DNA of 64,000 nucleotides from positions 248,001-312,000 of the forward strand of contig NW_027473344.1 in the NCBI RefSeq assembly GCF_050947335.1, given 5' to 3'. This document shows positions 13,293-30,810 of this stretch, piece after piece (position 1 is the stretch's first letter; every line of letters begins with the position of its first letter). The translations under genes were made by a program, and so were the position numbers. The notes under the pieces were generated by a model. It had not been told where the DNA came from and did no database searches. It saw nothing but the letters and a program-made list of their open reading frames with translations. The DNA comes from Megachile rotundata (lineage: Eukaryota; Arthropoda; Insecta; Hymenoptera; Megachilidae).

Positions 13293-15811
13293 TACAATCA
13301 CAATCATACAATCACAATCATACAATCACAATCATACAATCACAATCAGACAATCACAATCATACCATCACAATCATACAATCACAATCATACATTCAAA
13401 ATCATGCAATCATAATCATACAGTCACAATCATACAATCACAATCACACAATCACAGTCATACAATCACAATCATACAACCACAATCATACAATCACAAT
13501 CAGACAATCACAATAATACAATCACAATCATACAATCACAATCATACAATCACAATCATACAATGACAATCATACAATCACTATCATACTATCACAATCA
13601 TAAAATCACAATCATACAATCACAATCATACAATCACAATCATAAAATCACAGTCATACAATCACAATCTTACAATTACAATCATACTATCACAATCATA
13701 CAATCACAATTATACAATCACAATCATACAATCACAATCATACAATCACAATCATACAATCACAATCATACATTCAAAATCATGCAATCACAATCATACA
13801 ATCACAATCATGCAATCACAATCATACAATCATAATCATACAATCACAATCACACAATCACAGTCATCCAATCACAATCATACAATCACAATCATACAAT
13901 CACAATCAGACAATCACAATCATACAATCACAATCATACAATCACAATCATACAATCACAATCATACAATGACAATCATACAATCACAATCATACAGTCA
14001 CAATCATACGATCGCAATCATACAATCACAATCATACCATCACAATCATACAATCACAAAAATACAATCATAATCATACAATCACAATCATACAACCGCA
14101 ATCATACAATCACAGTCATACAATCACAATCATACAATCACAATCATACAATCATAATCATACAATTACAATCATACATCACAATCATACAATCACAATC
14201 ATACAGTCGCAATCATACAATTACAATCTCCCAAATACAATCTCCCAATCACAATCATACAAACACAATCATACAGTCACAATCATACAATCACAATCAT
14301 ACAATCACAATCATACTATGGCAATCATACAATCACAATCATATTATCGCAATCATACAATCACAATCATACCATCGCAATCATACAATCACAATCATAC
14401 AATCACAATCATACAATTCCAATCATACAATCACAATCATACAATCACAATCGTACAATCACAATCGTACAATTACAATCGCACAACCACAATCAGACAA
14501 TCACAATCATACTATCACAATCATACAATCACAATCATACTATCACAGTCATCCAATCACAATCATACAATCACAATCATACAATCACAATCATACAATC
14601 ACAATCAGACAATCACAATCATACCATCACAATCATACAATCACAATCATACATTCAAAATCATGCAATCATAATCATACAGTCACAATCATACAATCAC
14701 AATCACACAATCACAGTCATACAATCACAATCATACAACCACAATCATACAATCACAATCAGACAATCACAATAATACAATCACAATCATACAATCACAA
14801 TCATACAATCACAATCATACAATGACAATCATACAATCACTATCATACTATCACAATCATAAAATCACAATCATACAATCACAATCATACAATCACAATC
14901 ATAAAATCACAGTCATACAATCACAATCTTACAATTACAATCATACTATCACAATCATACAATCACAATTATACAATCACAATCATACAATCACAATCAT
15001 ACAATCACAATCATACAATCACAATCATACATTCAAAATCATGCAATCACAATCATACAATCACAATCATGCAATCACAATCATACAATCATAATCATAC
15101 AATCACAATCACACAATCACAGTCATCCAATCACAATCATACAATCACAATCATACAATCACAATCAGACAATCACAATCATACAATCACAATCATACAA
15201 TCACAATCATACAATCACAATCATACAATGACAATCATACAATCACAATCATACAGTCACAATCATACGATCGCAATCATACAATCACAATCATACCATC
15301 ACAATCATACAATCACAAAAATACAATCATAATCATACAATCACAATCATACAACCGCAATCATACAATCACAGTCATACAATCACAATCATACAATCAC
15401 AATCATACAATCATAATCATACAATTACAATCATACATCACAATCATACAATCACAATCATACAGTCGCAATCATACAATTACAATCTCCCAAATACAAT
15501 CTCCCAATCACAATCATACAAACACAATCATACAGTCACAATCATACAATCACAATCATACAATCACAATCATACTATGGCAATCATACAATCACAATCA
15601 TATTATCGCAATCATACAATCACAATCATACCATCGCAATCATACAATCACAATCATACAATCACAATCATACAATTCCAATCATACAATCACAATCATA
15701 CAATCACAATCGTACAATCACAATCGTACAATTACAATCGCACAACCACAATCAGACAATCACAATCATACTATCACAATCATACAATCACAATCATACT
15801 ATCACAATCAT
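13293..15811 (+). repeat. 1259-bp tandem duplication
   Basis: Two adjacent copies, about 13,293-14,551 and 14,552-15,811, match unit for unit at an offset of 1259. They share rare variants such as CACTATCAT, CATAAAATC, ACAATTATAC, CAGTCATCC, CACAAAAATAC and a CATACTATGGC unit (near 14,317 and 15,576). The period is 89 units of 14 bp plus one 13-bp ACATCACAATCAT. Sequence content differs outside these limits. I saw very few differences within, which suggests a recent event. Confidence 0.9.
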
Positions 15812-16097
15812 ACAATCACAATCATACAATCACAATCATACTATCACAATCATACAATCACAATCATACAATCACAATCATACAATCACAATCATGTAAT
15901 CACAATCATACAGCCATAATCATACAATGACAATCATACGATCACAATCATACAATCACAATCATACAACCACAATCAGACAATCACAATCTTACAATCA
16001 CAATCATACAATCATAATCATACAATCACAATCATACAATCACAATCATACAATCACAATCATGCAATCACAATCATACAGCCATAATCATACAATT

Positions 16098-18850
16098 ACA
16101 GTCATACAATCACAATCATACAATCACAATCATACAACCACAATCATACAATCACAATCAGACAATCACAATCATACCATCACAATCTTACAATCACAAT
16201 CATACATTCAAAATCATGCAATCATATTCATACAGTCACAATCATGCAATCACAATCATACAATCACAATCATACAATCTCAATCATACAATCACAATCA
16301 TACAATCGCAATCATACAATCACAAAAATACAATCATAATCATACAATCACAATCATACAATCGCAATCATACAATCACCATCATACAATCATAGTCATA
16401 CAATCACAATCAGACAATCACAATAATACAATCACAATCATACAATCACAATCATACAATCACAATCATACAATCACAATCATACAACCACAATCATACA
16501 ATCACAATCAGACAATCACAATCATACCATCACAATCATACAATCACAATCATACATTCAAAATCATGCAATCATAATCATACAGTCACAATCATGCAAT
16601 CACAATCATACAATCACAATCATACAATGACAATCATACAATCACTATCATACTATCACAATCATACAATCACAATCATACAATCACAATCATACTATCA
16701 CAATCATACAATCACAATTATACGATCACAATCATACAATCACAATCATACATTCAAAATCGTGCAATCACAATCATACAATCACAATCATGCAATCACA
16801 ATCATACAATCATAATCATACAATCACAATCACACAATCACAGTCATACAATCACAATCATACAATCACAATCATACAATCACAATCAGACAATCACAAT
16901 CATACAATCACAATCATACAATCACAATCATACAATCACAATCATACAATGACAATCATACAATCACAATCATACAGCCACAATCATACGATCGCAATCA
17001 TACAATCACAATCATACCATCACAATCACACAATCACAACCATACAATCATAATCATCCAATTACAATCATACATCACATTCATACAATCACAATCATAC
17101 AATCGGAATCATACAATTACAATCTCCCAAATACAATCATACAATCACAATCGTACAATCGCAAGCATACAATCACAATCATACAATCACAATCATACAA
17201 TCATATTCATACAATCACAATCATACAACCACAATCGTACAATCACAATCAGACAATCACAATCATACCATCACAATCATACAATCACAATCATACATTC
17301 AAAATCATGCAATCATAATCATACAGTCACAATCATGCAATCACAATCATACAATCACAATCATACAATCACTATCATACTATCACAATCATACAATCAC
17401 AATCATACAATCACAATCATACAATCATAATCATACAATCACAATCATACAATCACAATCGTACAATCACAATCGTACAATTACAATCGCCCAAACACAA
17501 TCAGACAATCACAACCATACAATCACAATCATACAATCACAATCATACAATCGCAATCATACAATCACAATCATACAATCGCAAGCATACAATCACAATC
17601 ATACAATGACAATCATACAATCGCAATCATACAATTACAATCTCCCAAATACAATCATACAATCACAATCATACAATCGCAATCATACAATCACAATCAT
17701 ACAATCACAATCATACTATCGCAATCATACAATCACAATTATACTATCGCAATCATACAATCACAATCATACCATCGCAATCATACAATCACAATCATAC
17801 AATCATAATCATACAATTCCAATCTTACAATCACAATCATACAATCACAATCGTACAATCACAATCGTACAATTACAATCGCACAACCACAGTCAGACAA
17901 TCACAATCATACAATCACAATCATACAATCACAATCATACGATCGCAATCATACAATCACAATCATACCATCACAGTCATACAATCACAATCATACAATC
18001 ACAATCATGCAATCACAATCATACAATTACAATCATACAATCACAATCGTACAATCACAATCGTACAATTACAATCGCACAACCACAGTCAGACAATCAC
18101 AATCATACAATCACAATCGTACAATCACAATCATACTATCACAATCATACTATCACAATCATACAATCACAATCTTACAATCACAATCATACTATCACAA
18201 TCATACAATCACAATGATACAATCACAATCATACAATCACAATGATGTAATCACAATCATACAGCCATAATCATACAATGACAATCATACGATCACAATC
18301 ATACAATCACAATCATACAACCACAATCAGACAATCACAATCATACAATCACAATCATACAATCACAATCATACAATCACAATCATACAATCACAATCAT
18401 ACAATCACAATCATACAATCACAATCATACAATCACAATCATACAATGACAATCATACAATCACAATCATACAGTCACAATCATACGATCGCAATCATAC
18501 AATCACAATCATACCATCACAATCACACAATCACAACCATACAATCATAATCATCCAATTACAATCATACATCACATTCATACAATCACAATCATACAAC
18601 CACAATCGTACAATCACAATCAGACAATCACAATCATACCATCACAATCATACAATCACAATCATACATTCAAAATCATGCAATCATAATCATACAGTCA
18701 CAATCATGCAATCACAATCATACAATCACAATCATACAATCACAATCATACAATCACAATCGTACAATCACAATCGTACAATTACAATCGCACAACCACA
18801 GTCAGACAATCACAATCATACAATCACAATCATACAATCACAATCATACG
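16098..18850 (+). repeat. ~2.75-kb segment duplicated 3.3 kb downstream, copy 1
   Basis: It matches 19,428-22,306. The offset is 3330 from the left edge to 17,053 (for example ATCATATTCA at 16221 and 19551). It becomes 3302 near 17,640 (CTCCCAAAT at 17641 and 20943), 3288 near 18,278-18,550, and 3456 after a 168-bp gain in copy 2. All steps are multiples of 14 bp, so the copies differ by whole units. Confidence 0.85.
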
Positions 18851-19427
18851 ATCGCAATCATACAACCACAATCAGACAATCACAATCAAGCAATCACAAT
18901 CATACAATCACAATCATAGAATCACAATCATACAATCACAATCATACAATCACAATCATGCAATCACAATCATACAGCCATAATCATACAATTACAGTCA
19001 TACAATCACAATCATACAATCACAATCATACAACCACAATCATACAATCACAATCAGACAATCACAATCATACCATCACAATCATACAATCACAATCATA
19101 CATTCAAAATCATGCAATCATAATCATACAGTCACAATCATGCAATCACAATCATACAATCACAATCATACAATCTCAATCATACAATCACAATCATACA
19201 ATCGCAATCATACAATCACAAAAATACAATCATAATCATACAATCACAATCATACAATCGCAATCATACAATCACCATCATACAATCATAGTCATACAAT
19301 CACAATCAGACAATCACAATAATACAATCACAATCATACAATCACAATCATACAATCACAATCATACAACCACAATCATACAACCACAATCATACAATCA
19401 CAATCAGACAATCACTATCATACCATC

Positions 19428-22306
19428 ACAGTCATACAATCACAATCATACAATCACAATCACACAACCACAATCATACAATCACAATCAGACAATCACA
19501 ATCATACCATCACAATCTTACAATCACAATCATACATTCAAAATCATGCAATCATATTCATACAGTCACAATCATGCAATCACAATCATACAATCACAAT
19601 CATACAATCTCAATCATACAATCACAATCATACAATCGCAATCATACAATCACAAAAATACAATCATAATCATACAATCACAATCATACAATCGCAATCA
19701 TACAATCACCATCATACAATCATAGTCATACAATCACAATCAGACAATCACAATAATACAATCACAATCATACAATCACAATCATACAATCACAATCATA
19801 CAATCACAATCATACAACCACAATCATACAATCACAATCAGACAATCACAATCATACCATCACAATCATACAATCACAATCATACATTCAAAATCATGCA
19901 ATCATAATCATACAGTCACAATCATGCAATCACAATCATACAATCACAATCATACAATGACAATCATACAATCACTATCATACTATCACAATCATACAAT
20001 CACAATCATACAATCACAATCATACTATCACAATCATACAATCACAATTATACAATCACAATCATACAATCACAATCATACATTCAAAATCGTGCAATCC
20101 CAATCATACAATCACAATCATGCAATCACAATCATACAATCATAATCATACAATCACAATCACACAATCACAGTCATACAATCACAATCATACAATCACA
20201 ATCATACAATCACAATCAGACAATCACAATCATACAATCACAATCATACAATCACAATCATACAATCACAATCATACAATGACAATCATACAATCACAAT
20301 CATACAGCCACAATCATACGATCGCAATCATACAATCACAATCATACCATCACAATCACACAATCACAACCATACAATCATAATCATCCAATTACAATCA
20401 TACATCACATTCATGCAATCACAATCATACAATCGCAATCATACAATCACAATCGTACAATCGCAAGCATACAATCACAATCATACAATCACAATCATAC
20501 AATCATATTCATACAATCACAATCATACAACCACAATCGTACAATCACAATCAGACAATCACAATCATACCATCCCAATCATACAATCACAATCATACAT
20601 TCAAAATCATGCAATCATAATCATACAGTCACAATCATGCAATCACAATCATACAATCACAATCATACAATCACTATCATACTATCACAATCATACAATC
20701 ACAATCATACAATCACAATCATACAATCATAATCATACAATCACAATCATACAATCACAATCGTACAATCACAATCGTACAATTACAATCGCACAAACAC
20801 AATCAGACAATCACAACCATACAATCACAATCATACAATCACAATCATACAATCGCAATCATACAATCACAATCATACAATCGCAAGCATACAATCACAA
20901 TCATACAATCACAATCATACAATCGCAATCATACAATTACAATCTCCCAAATACAATCATACAATCACAATCATACAATCGCAATCATACAATCACAATC
21001 ATACAATCACAATCATACTATCGCAATCATACAATCACAATTATACTATCGCAATCATACAATCACAATCATACCATCGCAATCATACAATCACAATCAT
21101 ACAATCATAATCATACAATTCCAATCTTACAATCACAATCATACAATCACAATCGTACAATCACAATCGTACAATTACAATCGCACAACCACAGTCAGAC
21201 AATCACAATCATACAATCACAATCATACAATCACAATCATACGATCGCAATCATACAATCACAATCATACCATCACAGTCATACAATCACAATCATACAA
21301 TCACAATCATGCAATCACAATCATACAATTACAATCATACAATCACAATCGTACAATCACAATCGTACAATTACAATCGCACAACCACAGTCAGACAATC
21401 ACAATCATACAATCACAATCGTACAATCACAATCATACTATCACAATCATACAATCACAATCTTACAATCACAATCATACTATCACAATCATACAATCAC
21501 AATGATACAATCACAATCATACAATCACAATGATGTAATCACAATCATACAGCCATAATCATACAATGACAATCATACGATCACAATCATACAATCACAA
21601 TCATACAACCACAATCAGACAATCACAATCATACAATCACAATCATACAATCACAATCATACAATCACAATCATACAATCACAATCATACAATCACAATC
21701 ATACAATCACAATCATACAATCACAATCATACAATGACAATCATACAATCACAATCATACAGTCACAATCATACGATCGCAATCATACAATCACAATCAT
21801 ACCATCACAATCACACAATCACAACCATACAATCATAATCATCCAATTACAATCATACATCACATTCATACAATCACAATCATACAATCGGAATCATACA
21901 ATTACAATCTCCCAAATACAATCATACAATCACAATCATGCAATCACAATCATACAATCGCAATCATACAATCACAATCGTACAATCGCAAGCATACAAT
22001 CACAATCATACAATCACAATCATACAATCATAATCATACAATCACAATCATACAACCACAATCGTACAATCACAATCAGACAATCACAATCATACCATCA
22101 CAATCATACAATCACAATCATACATTCAAAATCATGCAATCATAATCATACAGTCACAATCATGCAATCACAATCATACAATCACAATCATACAATCACA
22201 ATCATACAATCACAATCGTACAATCACAATCGTACAATTACAATCGCACAACCACAGTCAGACAATCACAATCATACAATCACAATCATACAATCACAAT
22301 CATACG
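19428..22306 (+). repeat. ~2.75-kb segment duplicated 3.3 kb downstream, copy 2
   Basis: This is the partner of 16,098-18,850. Compared with copy 1 it lacks the AATCGGAATC/CTCCCAAAT cluster near 17,110 and gains a 168-bp stretch near 21,870-22,040. The DNA between the copies (18,960-19,400) also repeats 16,064-16,400 at an offset of 2896, so the block structure is nested. Confidence 0.85.
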
Positions 22307-22352
22307 ATCGCAATCATACAATCACAATCATACCATCACAGTCATACAATCA

Positions 22353-25178
22353 CAATCATACAATCACAATCATGCAATCACAATCATACAATTACAATCA
22401 TACAATCACAATCGTACAATCACAATCGTACAATTACAATCGCACAACCACAGTCAGACAATCACAATCATACAATCACAATCATACAATCACAATCATA
22501 CAATCACAATCATACAACCACAATCAGACAATCACAATCAAGCAATCACAATCATACAATCACAATCATAGAATCACAACCATACAATCACAATCATACA
22601 ATCACAATCATGCAATCACAATCATACAGCCATAATCATACAATTACAGTCATACAATCACAATCATACAATCACAATCATACAACCACAATCATGCAAT
22701 CACAATCAGACAATCACAATCATACCATCACAATCATACAATCACAATCATACATTCAAAATCATGCAATCATAATCATACAGTCACAATCATGCAATCA
22801 CAATCATACAATCACAATCATACAATCGCAATCATACAATCACAAAAATACAATCATAATCATACAATCACAATCATACAATCGCAATCATACAATCACC
22901 ATCATACAATCATAGTCATACAATCACAATCAGACAATCACAATAATACAATCACAATAATACAATCACAATCATACAATCACAATCATACAATCACAAT
23001 CATACAACCACAATCATACAACCACAATCATACAATCACAATCAGACAATCACTATCATACCATCACAATCATACAATCACAATCATACATTCAAAATCA
23101 TGCAATCATAATCATACAGTCACAATCATGCAATCACAATCATACAATCACTATCATACAATGACAATCATACAATCACTATCATACTATCACAATCATA
23201 CAATCACAATCATACAATCACAATCATACTATCACAATCATACAATCACAATTATACAATCACAATCATACAATCACAATCATACATTCAAAATCGTGCA
23301 ATCACAATCATACAATCACAATCATGCAATCACAAGCATACAATCATAATCATACAATCACAATCACACAATCACAATCATACCAGCACAATCACACAAT
23401 CACAACCATACAATCATAATCATCCAATTACAATCATACATCACATTCATACAATCACAATCATACAATCGGAATCATACAATTACAATCTCCCAAATAC
23501 AATCATACAATCACAATCATGCAATCACAATCATACAATCGCAATCATACAATCACAATCGTACAATCGCAAGCATACAATCACAATCATACAATCACAA
23601 TCATACAATCATAATCATACAATCACAATCATACAACCACAATCGTACAATCACAATCAGACAATCACAATCATACCATCACAATCATACAATCACAATC
23701 ATACATTCAAAATCATGCAATCATAATCATACAGTCACAATCATGCAATCACAATCAAACAATCACAATCATACAATCACAATCATGCAATCACAATCAT
23801 ACAATTACAATCATACAATCACAATCGTACAATCACAATCGTACAATTACAATCGCACAACCACAGTCAGACAATCACAATCATACAATCACAATCATAC
23901 AATCACAATCATACAATCACAATCATACAACCACAATCAGACAATCACAATCAAGCAATCACAATCATACAATCACAATCATAGAATCACAACCATACAA
24001 TCACAATCATACAATCACAATCATGCAATCACAATCATACAGCCATAATCATACAATTACAGTCATACAATCACAATCATACAATCACAATCATACAACC
24101 ACAATCATGCAATCACAATCAGACAATCACAATCATACCATCACAATCATACAATCACAATCATACATTCAAAATCATGCAATCATAATCATACAGTCAC
24201 AATCATGCAATCACAATCATACAATCACAATCATACAATCGCAATCATACAATCACAAAAATACAATCATAATCATACAATCACAATCATACAATCGCAA
24301 TCATACAATCACCATCATACAATCATAGTCATACAATCACAATCAGACAATCACAATAATACAATCACAATAATACAATCACAATCATACAATCACAATC
24401 ATACAATCACAATCATACAACCACAATCATACAACCACAATCATACAATCACAATCAGACAATCACTATCATACCATCACAATCATACAATCACAATCAT
24501 ACATTCAAAATCATGCAATCATAATCATACAGTCACAATCATGCAATCACAATCATACAATCACTATCATACAATGACAATCATACAATCACTATCATAC
24601 TATCACAATCATACAATCACAATCATACAATCACAATCATACTATCACAATCATACAATCACAATTATACAATCACAATCATACAATCACAATCATACAT
24701 TCAAAATCGTGCAATCACAATCATACAATCACAATCATGCAATCACAAGCATACAATCATAATCATACAATCACAATCACACAATCACAATCATACCAGC
24801 ACAATCACACAATCACAACCATACAATCATAATCATCCAATTACAATCATACATCACATTCATACAATCACAATCATACAATCGGAATCATACAATTACA
24901 ATCTCCCAAATACAATCATACAATCACAATCATGCAATCACAATCATACAATCGCAATCATACAATCACAATCGTACAATCGCAAGCATACAATCACAAT
25001 CATACAATCACAATCATACAATCATAATCATACAATCACAATCATACAACCACAATCGTACAATCACAATCAGACAATCACAATCATACCATCACAATCA
25101 TACAATCACAATCATACATTCAAAATCATGCAATCATAATCATACAGTCACAATCATGCAATCACAATCAAACAATCA
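22353..25178 (+). repeat. 1413-bp tandem duplication
   Basis: Two adjacent copies (about 22,353-23,765 and 23,766-25,178) match at a constant offset of 1413. Examples are ACAATTAC at 22391 and 23804, AATCAAGCAATC at 22542 and 23955, the ATCCAATTAC unit at 23422 and 24835, and the odd unit CATACCAGCAC near 23,383 and 24,796. The period is 100 units of 14 bp plus one 13-bp unit. The right end is sharp: AAACAATCACAATC at 23,757 continues as AAACAATCACTATC at 25,170. Confidence 0.9.
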
Positions 25179-26960
25179 CTATCATACTATCACAATCATA
25201 CAATCACAATCATACAATCACAATCATACAATCATAATCATACAATCACAATCATACAATCACAATCGTACAATCACAATCGTACAATTACAATCGCACA
25301 ACCACAATCAGACAATCACAACCATACAATCACAATCATACAATCACAATCATACAATCGCAATCATACAATCACAATCATACAATCGCAAGCATACAAT
25401 CACAATCATACAATCACAATCATACAATCGCAATCATACAATTACAATCTCCCAAATACAATCATGCAATCACAATCGTACAATCGCAATCATACAATCA
25501 CAATCATACAATCACAGTCATACTATCGCAATCATACAATCACAATCATACTATGGCAATCATACAATCACAATCATACCATCACAGTCATACAATCACA
25601 ATCATACAATCACAATCATGCAATCACAATCATACAATTACAATCATACAATCACAATCGTACAATCACAATCGTACAATTACAATCGCACAACCACAGT
25701 CAGACAATCACAATCATACAATCACAATCATACAATCACAATCATACTATCACAATCATACAATCACAATCATACCATCACAATCATACTATCACAATCA
25801 TACAATCACAATCATACAATCACAGTCATACAATCACAATCATGCAATCACAATCATACAATCACAATCATGCAATCACAATCATACAATCATAATCATA
25901 CAATCACAATCATACAATCGCAATCATACAATTACAATCTCCCAAATACAATCTCCCAAATACAATCATACAATGACAATCATACAATCACATCATACAA
26001 TCACAATCATACTATCACAATCATACATTCAAAATCATGCAATCACAATCATATAATCACAATCATACAGCCATAATCATACAATTACAATCATACAATC
26101 ACAATCATACAATCACAATCATACAACCACAATCATACAATCACAATCAGACAATCACAATCATACCATCATAATCATACAATCACAATCATACATTCAA
26201 AATCATGCAATCATAATCATACAGTCACAATCATGCAATCACAATCATACAATCACAATCATACAATCTCAATCATACAATCACAATCATACAATCGCAA
26301 TCATACAATCACAAAAATACAATCATAATCATACAATCACAATCATACAATCGCAATCATACAATCACCATCATACAATCATAGTCATACAATCACAATC
26401 ATACGATCGCAATCATACAATCACAATCATACCATCACAGTCATACAATCACAATCATACAATCACAATCATACAATCACAATCATACATTTACAATCAT
26501 ACAATCACAATCATACAATCGCAACCATACAATTACAATCTCCCAAATACAATCTCCCAAATACAATCATACAATCACAATCATACAATCACAATCATAC
26601 AATGACAATCATACAATCACAATCATACATTCAAAATCATGCAATCACAATCATACAATCACAATCATGCAATCACAATCATACAATCACAATCATACAA
26701 TCACAATCGCACAACCACAATCAGACAATCACAATCATACAATCACAATCCTACAATCACAATCATACAATCACAATCACACAATCACAATCAGACTTTC
26801 ACAATCATACAATCACAATCATACAATCACAATCATACAATCACAATCACACAATCACAGTCATACAACCACAATCATACAACCACAATCATACAATCAC
26901 AATCAGACAATCGCAATAATACAATCACAATCATACAATCACAATCATACAATCACAATC
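25150..26960 (+). repeat. ~1.8-kb segment duplicated near 28.85 kb, copy 1
   Basis: It matches about 28,845-30,810. The offset is 3695 at the left (ATGCAATC at 25156 and 28851, CATACTATGGC near 25,551 and 29,246). It then becomes 3709, 3835 (CAATGACAATC at 25975 and 29810) and 3849 (CCTAC unit at 26750 and 30599). Each step is a multiple of 14 bp. A gain in copy 2 includes an ACGATCATAATC unit near 29,623. Confidence 0.8.
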
Positions 26961-28844
26961 ATAAAATCACAGTCATACAATCACAATCTTACAATCACAA
27001 TCATACTATCACAATCATACAATCACAATTATACAATCACAAAAATACAATCACAATCATACAATCACAATCATACATTCAAAATCATGCAATCACAATC
27101 ATACAATCACAATCATACATTTACAATCATACAATCACAATCATACAATCGCAACCATACAATTACAATCTCCCAAATACAATCTCCCAAATACAATCAT
27201 ACAATCACAATCACACAATCACAATCATACAATGACAATCATAAAATCACAATCATACATTCAAAATCATGCAATCACAATCATACAATCACAATCATGC
27301 AATCACAATCATACAATCACAATCATACAATCACAATCGCACAACCACAATCAGACAATCACAATCATACAATCACAATCCTACAATCACAATCATACAA
27401 TCACAATCACACAATCACAATCAGACTTTCACAATCATACAATCACAATCATACAATCACAATCATACAATCACAATCACACAATCACAGTCATACAATC
27501 ACAATCATACAACCACAATCATACAATCACAATCCGACAATCGCAATAATACAATCACAATCATACAATCACAATCATACAATCACAGTCATACAATGAC
27601 AATCATACAATCACTATCATACTATCACAATCATACAATCACAATCATACAATCACAATCATACTATCACAATCATACAATCACAATTATACAATCACAA
27701 TCATACAATCACAATCATACATTCAAAATCGTGCAATCACAATCATACAATCACAATCATGCAATCACAAGCATACAATCATAATCATACAATCACAATC
27801 ACACAATCACAGTCATACAATCACAATCATACAATCACAACCATACAGTCACAATCAGACAATCACAATCATACAATCACAATCATACAATCACAATCAT
27901 ACAATCACAATCATGCAATCACAATCATACAATCGCAATCATACAATCACAATCGTACAATCGCAAGCATACAATCACAATCATACAATCACAATCATAC
28001 AATCATAATCATACAATCACAATCATACAACCACAATCGTACAATCACAATCAGACAATCACAATCATACCATCACAATCATACAATCACAATCATACAT
28101 TCAAAATCATGCAATCATAATCATACAGTCACAATCATGCAATCACAATCATACAATCACTATCATACTATCACAATCATACAATCACAATCATACAATC
28201 ACAATCATACAATCACAATCATACAATCGCAATCATACAATTACAATCTCCCAAATACAATCATACAATCACAATCGTACAATCGCAATCATACAATCAC
28301 AATCATACAATCACAGTCATACTATCGCAATCATACAATCACAATCATACTATCGCAATCATACAATCACAATCATACCATCACAATCATACAATCACAA
28401 TCATACAATCATAATCATACAATTCCAATCATACAATCACAATCATACAAACACAATCGTACAATCACAATCGTACAATTACAATCGCACAACCACAGTC
28501 AGACAATCACAATCATACAATCACAATCATACAATCACAATCATACAATCACAATCATACGATCGCAATCATACAATCACAATCATACCATCACAGTCAT
28601 ACAATCACAATCATACAATCACAATCATGCAATCACAATCATACAATCGCAATCATACAATCACAATCGTACAATCGCAAGCATACAATCACAATCATAC
28701 AATCACAATCATACAATCATAATCATACAATCACAATCATACAACCACAATCGTACAATCACAATCAGACAATCACAATCATACCATCACAATCATACAA
28801 TCACAATCATACATTCAAAATCATGCAATCATAATCATACAGTC

Positions 28845-30810
28845 ACAATCATGCAATCACAATCATACAATCACTATCATACTATCACAATCATACAATC
28901 ACAATCATACAATCACAATCATACAATCATAATCATACAATCACAATCATACAATCACAATCGTACAATCACAATCGTACAATTACAATCGCACAACCAC
29001 AATCAGACAATCACAACCATACAATCACAATCATACAATCACAATCATACAATCGCAATCATACAATCACAGTCATACAATCGCAAGCATACAATCACAA
29101 TCATACAATCACAATCATACAATCGCAATCATACAATTACAATCTCCCAAATACAATCATGCAATCACAATCGTACAATCGCAATCATACAATCACAATC
29201 ATACAATCACAGTCATACTATCGCAATCATACAATCACAATCATACTATGGCAATCATACAATCACAATCATACCATCACAGTCATACAATCACAATCAT
29301 ACAATCACAATCATGCAATCACAATCATACAATTACAATCATACAATCACAATCGTACAATCACAATCGTACAATTACAATCGCACAACCACAGTCAGAC
29401 AATCACAATCATACAATCACAATCATACAATCACAATCATACTATCACAATCATACAATCACAATCATACCATCACAATCATACTATCACAATCATACAA
29501 TCACAATCATACAATCACAATCATACAATCACAGTCATACAATCACAATCATGCAATCGCAATCATACAATCACAATCATGCAATCACAATCATACAATC
29601 ATAATCATACAATCACAATCATACGATCATAATCATACAATCACAATCATACAATCACAATCCCACAACCACAATCATACAATCACAAACATACAATCAC
29701 AATCATACAATCGCAAGCATTCAATCGCAATCATACAGTCTCAATCATACAATCGCAATCATACAATTACAATCTCCCAAATACAATCTCCCAAATACAA
29801 TCATACAATGACAATCATACAATCACATCATACAATCACAATCATACTATCACAATCATACATTCAAAATCATGCAATCACAATCATATAATCACAATCA
29901 TACAGCCATAATCATACAATTACAATCATACAATCACAATCATACAATCACAATCATACAACCACAATCATACAATCACAATCAGACAATCACAATCATA
30001 CCATCATAATCATACAATCACAATCATACATTCAAAATCATGCAATCATAATCATACAGTCACAATCATGCAATCACAATCATACAATCACAATCATACA
30101 ATCTCAATCATACAATCACAATCATACAATCGCAATCATACAATCACAAAAATACAATCATAATCATACAATCACAATCATACAATCGCAATCATACAAT
30201 CACCATCATACAATCATAGTCATACAATCACAATCATACGATCGCAATCGTACAATCACAATCATACCATCACAGTCATACAATCACAATCATACAATCA
30301 CAATCATACAATCACAATCATACAATCACAATCATACATTTACAATCATAAAATCACAATCATACAATCGCAACCATACAATTACAATCTCCCAAATACA
30401 ATCTCCCAAATACAATCATACAATCACAATCATACAATCACAATCATACAATGACAATCATACAATCACAATCATACATTCAAAATCATGCAATCACAAT
30501 CATACAATCACAATCATGCAATCACAATCATACAATCACAATCATACAATCACAATCGCACAACCACAATCAGACAATCACAATCATACAATCACAATCC
30601 TACAATCACAATCATACAATCACAATCACACAATCACAATCAGACTTTCACAATCATACAATCACAATCATACAATCACAATCATACAATCACAATCACA
30701 CAATCACAGTCATACAATCACAATCATACAACCACAATCATACAATCACAATCAGACAATCGCAATAATACAATCACAATCATACAATCACAATCATACA
30801 ATCACAATCA
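28845..30810 (+). repeat. ~1.8-kb segment duplicated near 28.85 kb, copy 2
   Basis: This is the partner of 25,150-26,960 and is about 150 bp longer. Immediately upstream, about 27,900-28,200 also recurs at 28,620-28,910 with an offset of 714 bp (51 units; ATGCAATC at 28137 and 28851), so its left flank is itself duplicated. Confidence 0.8.
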
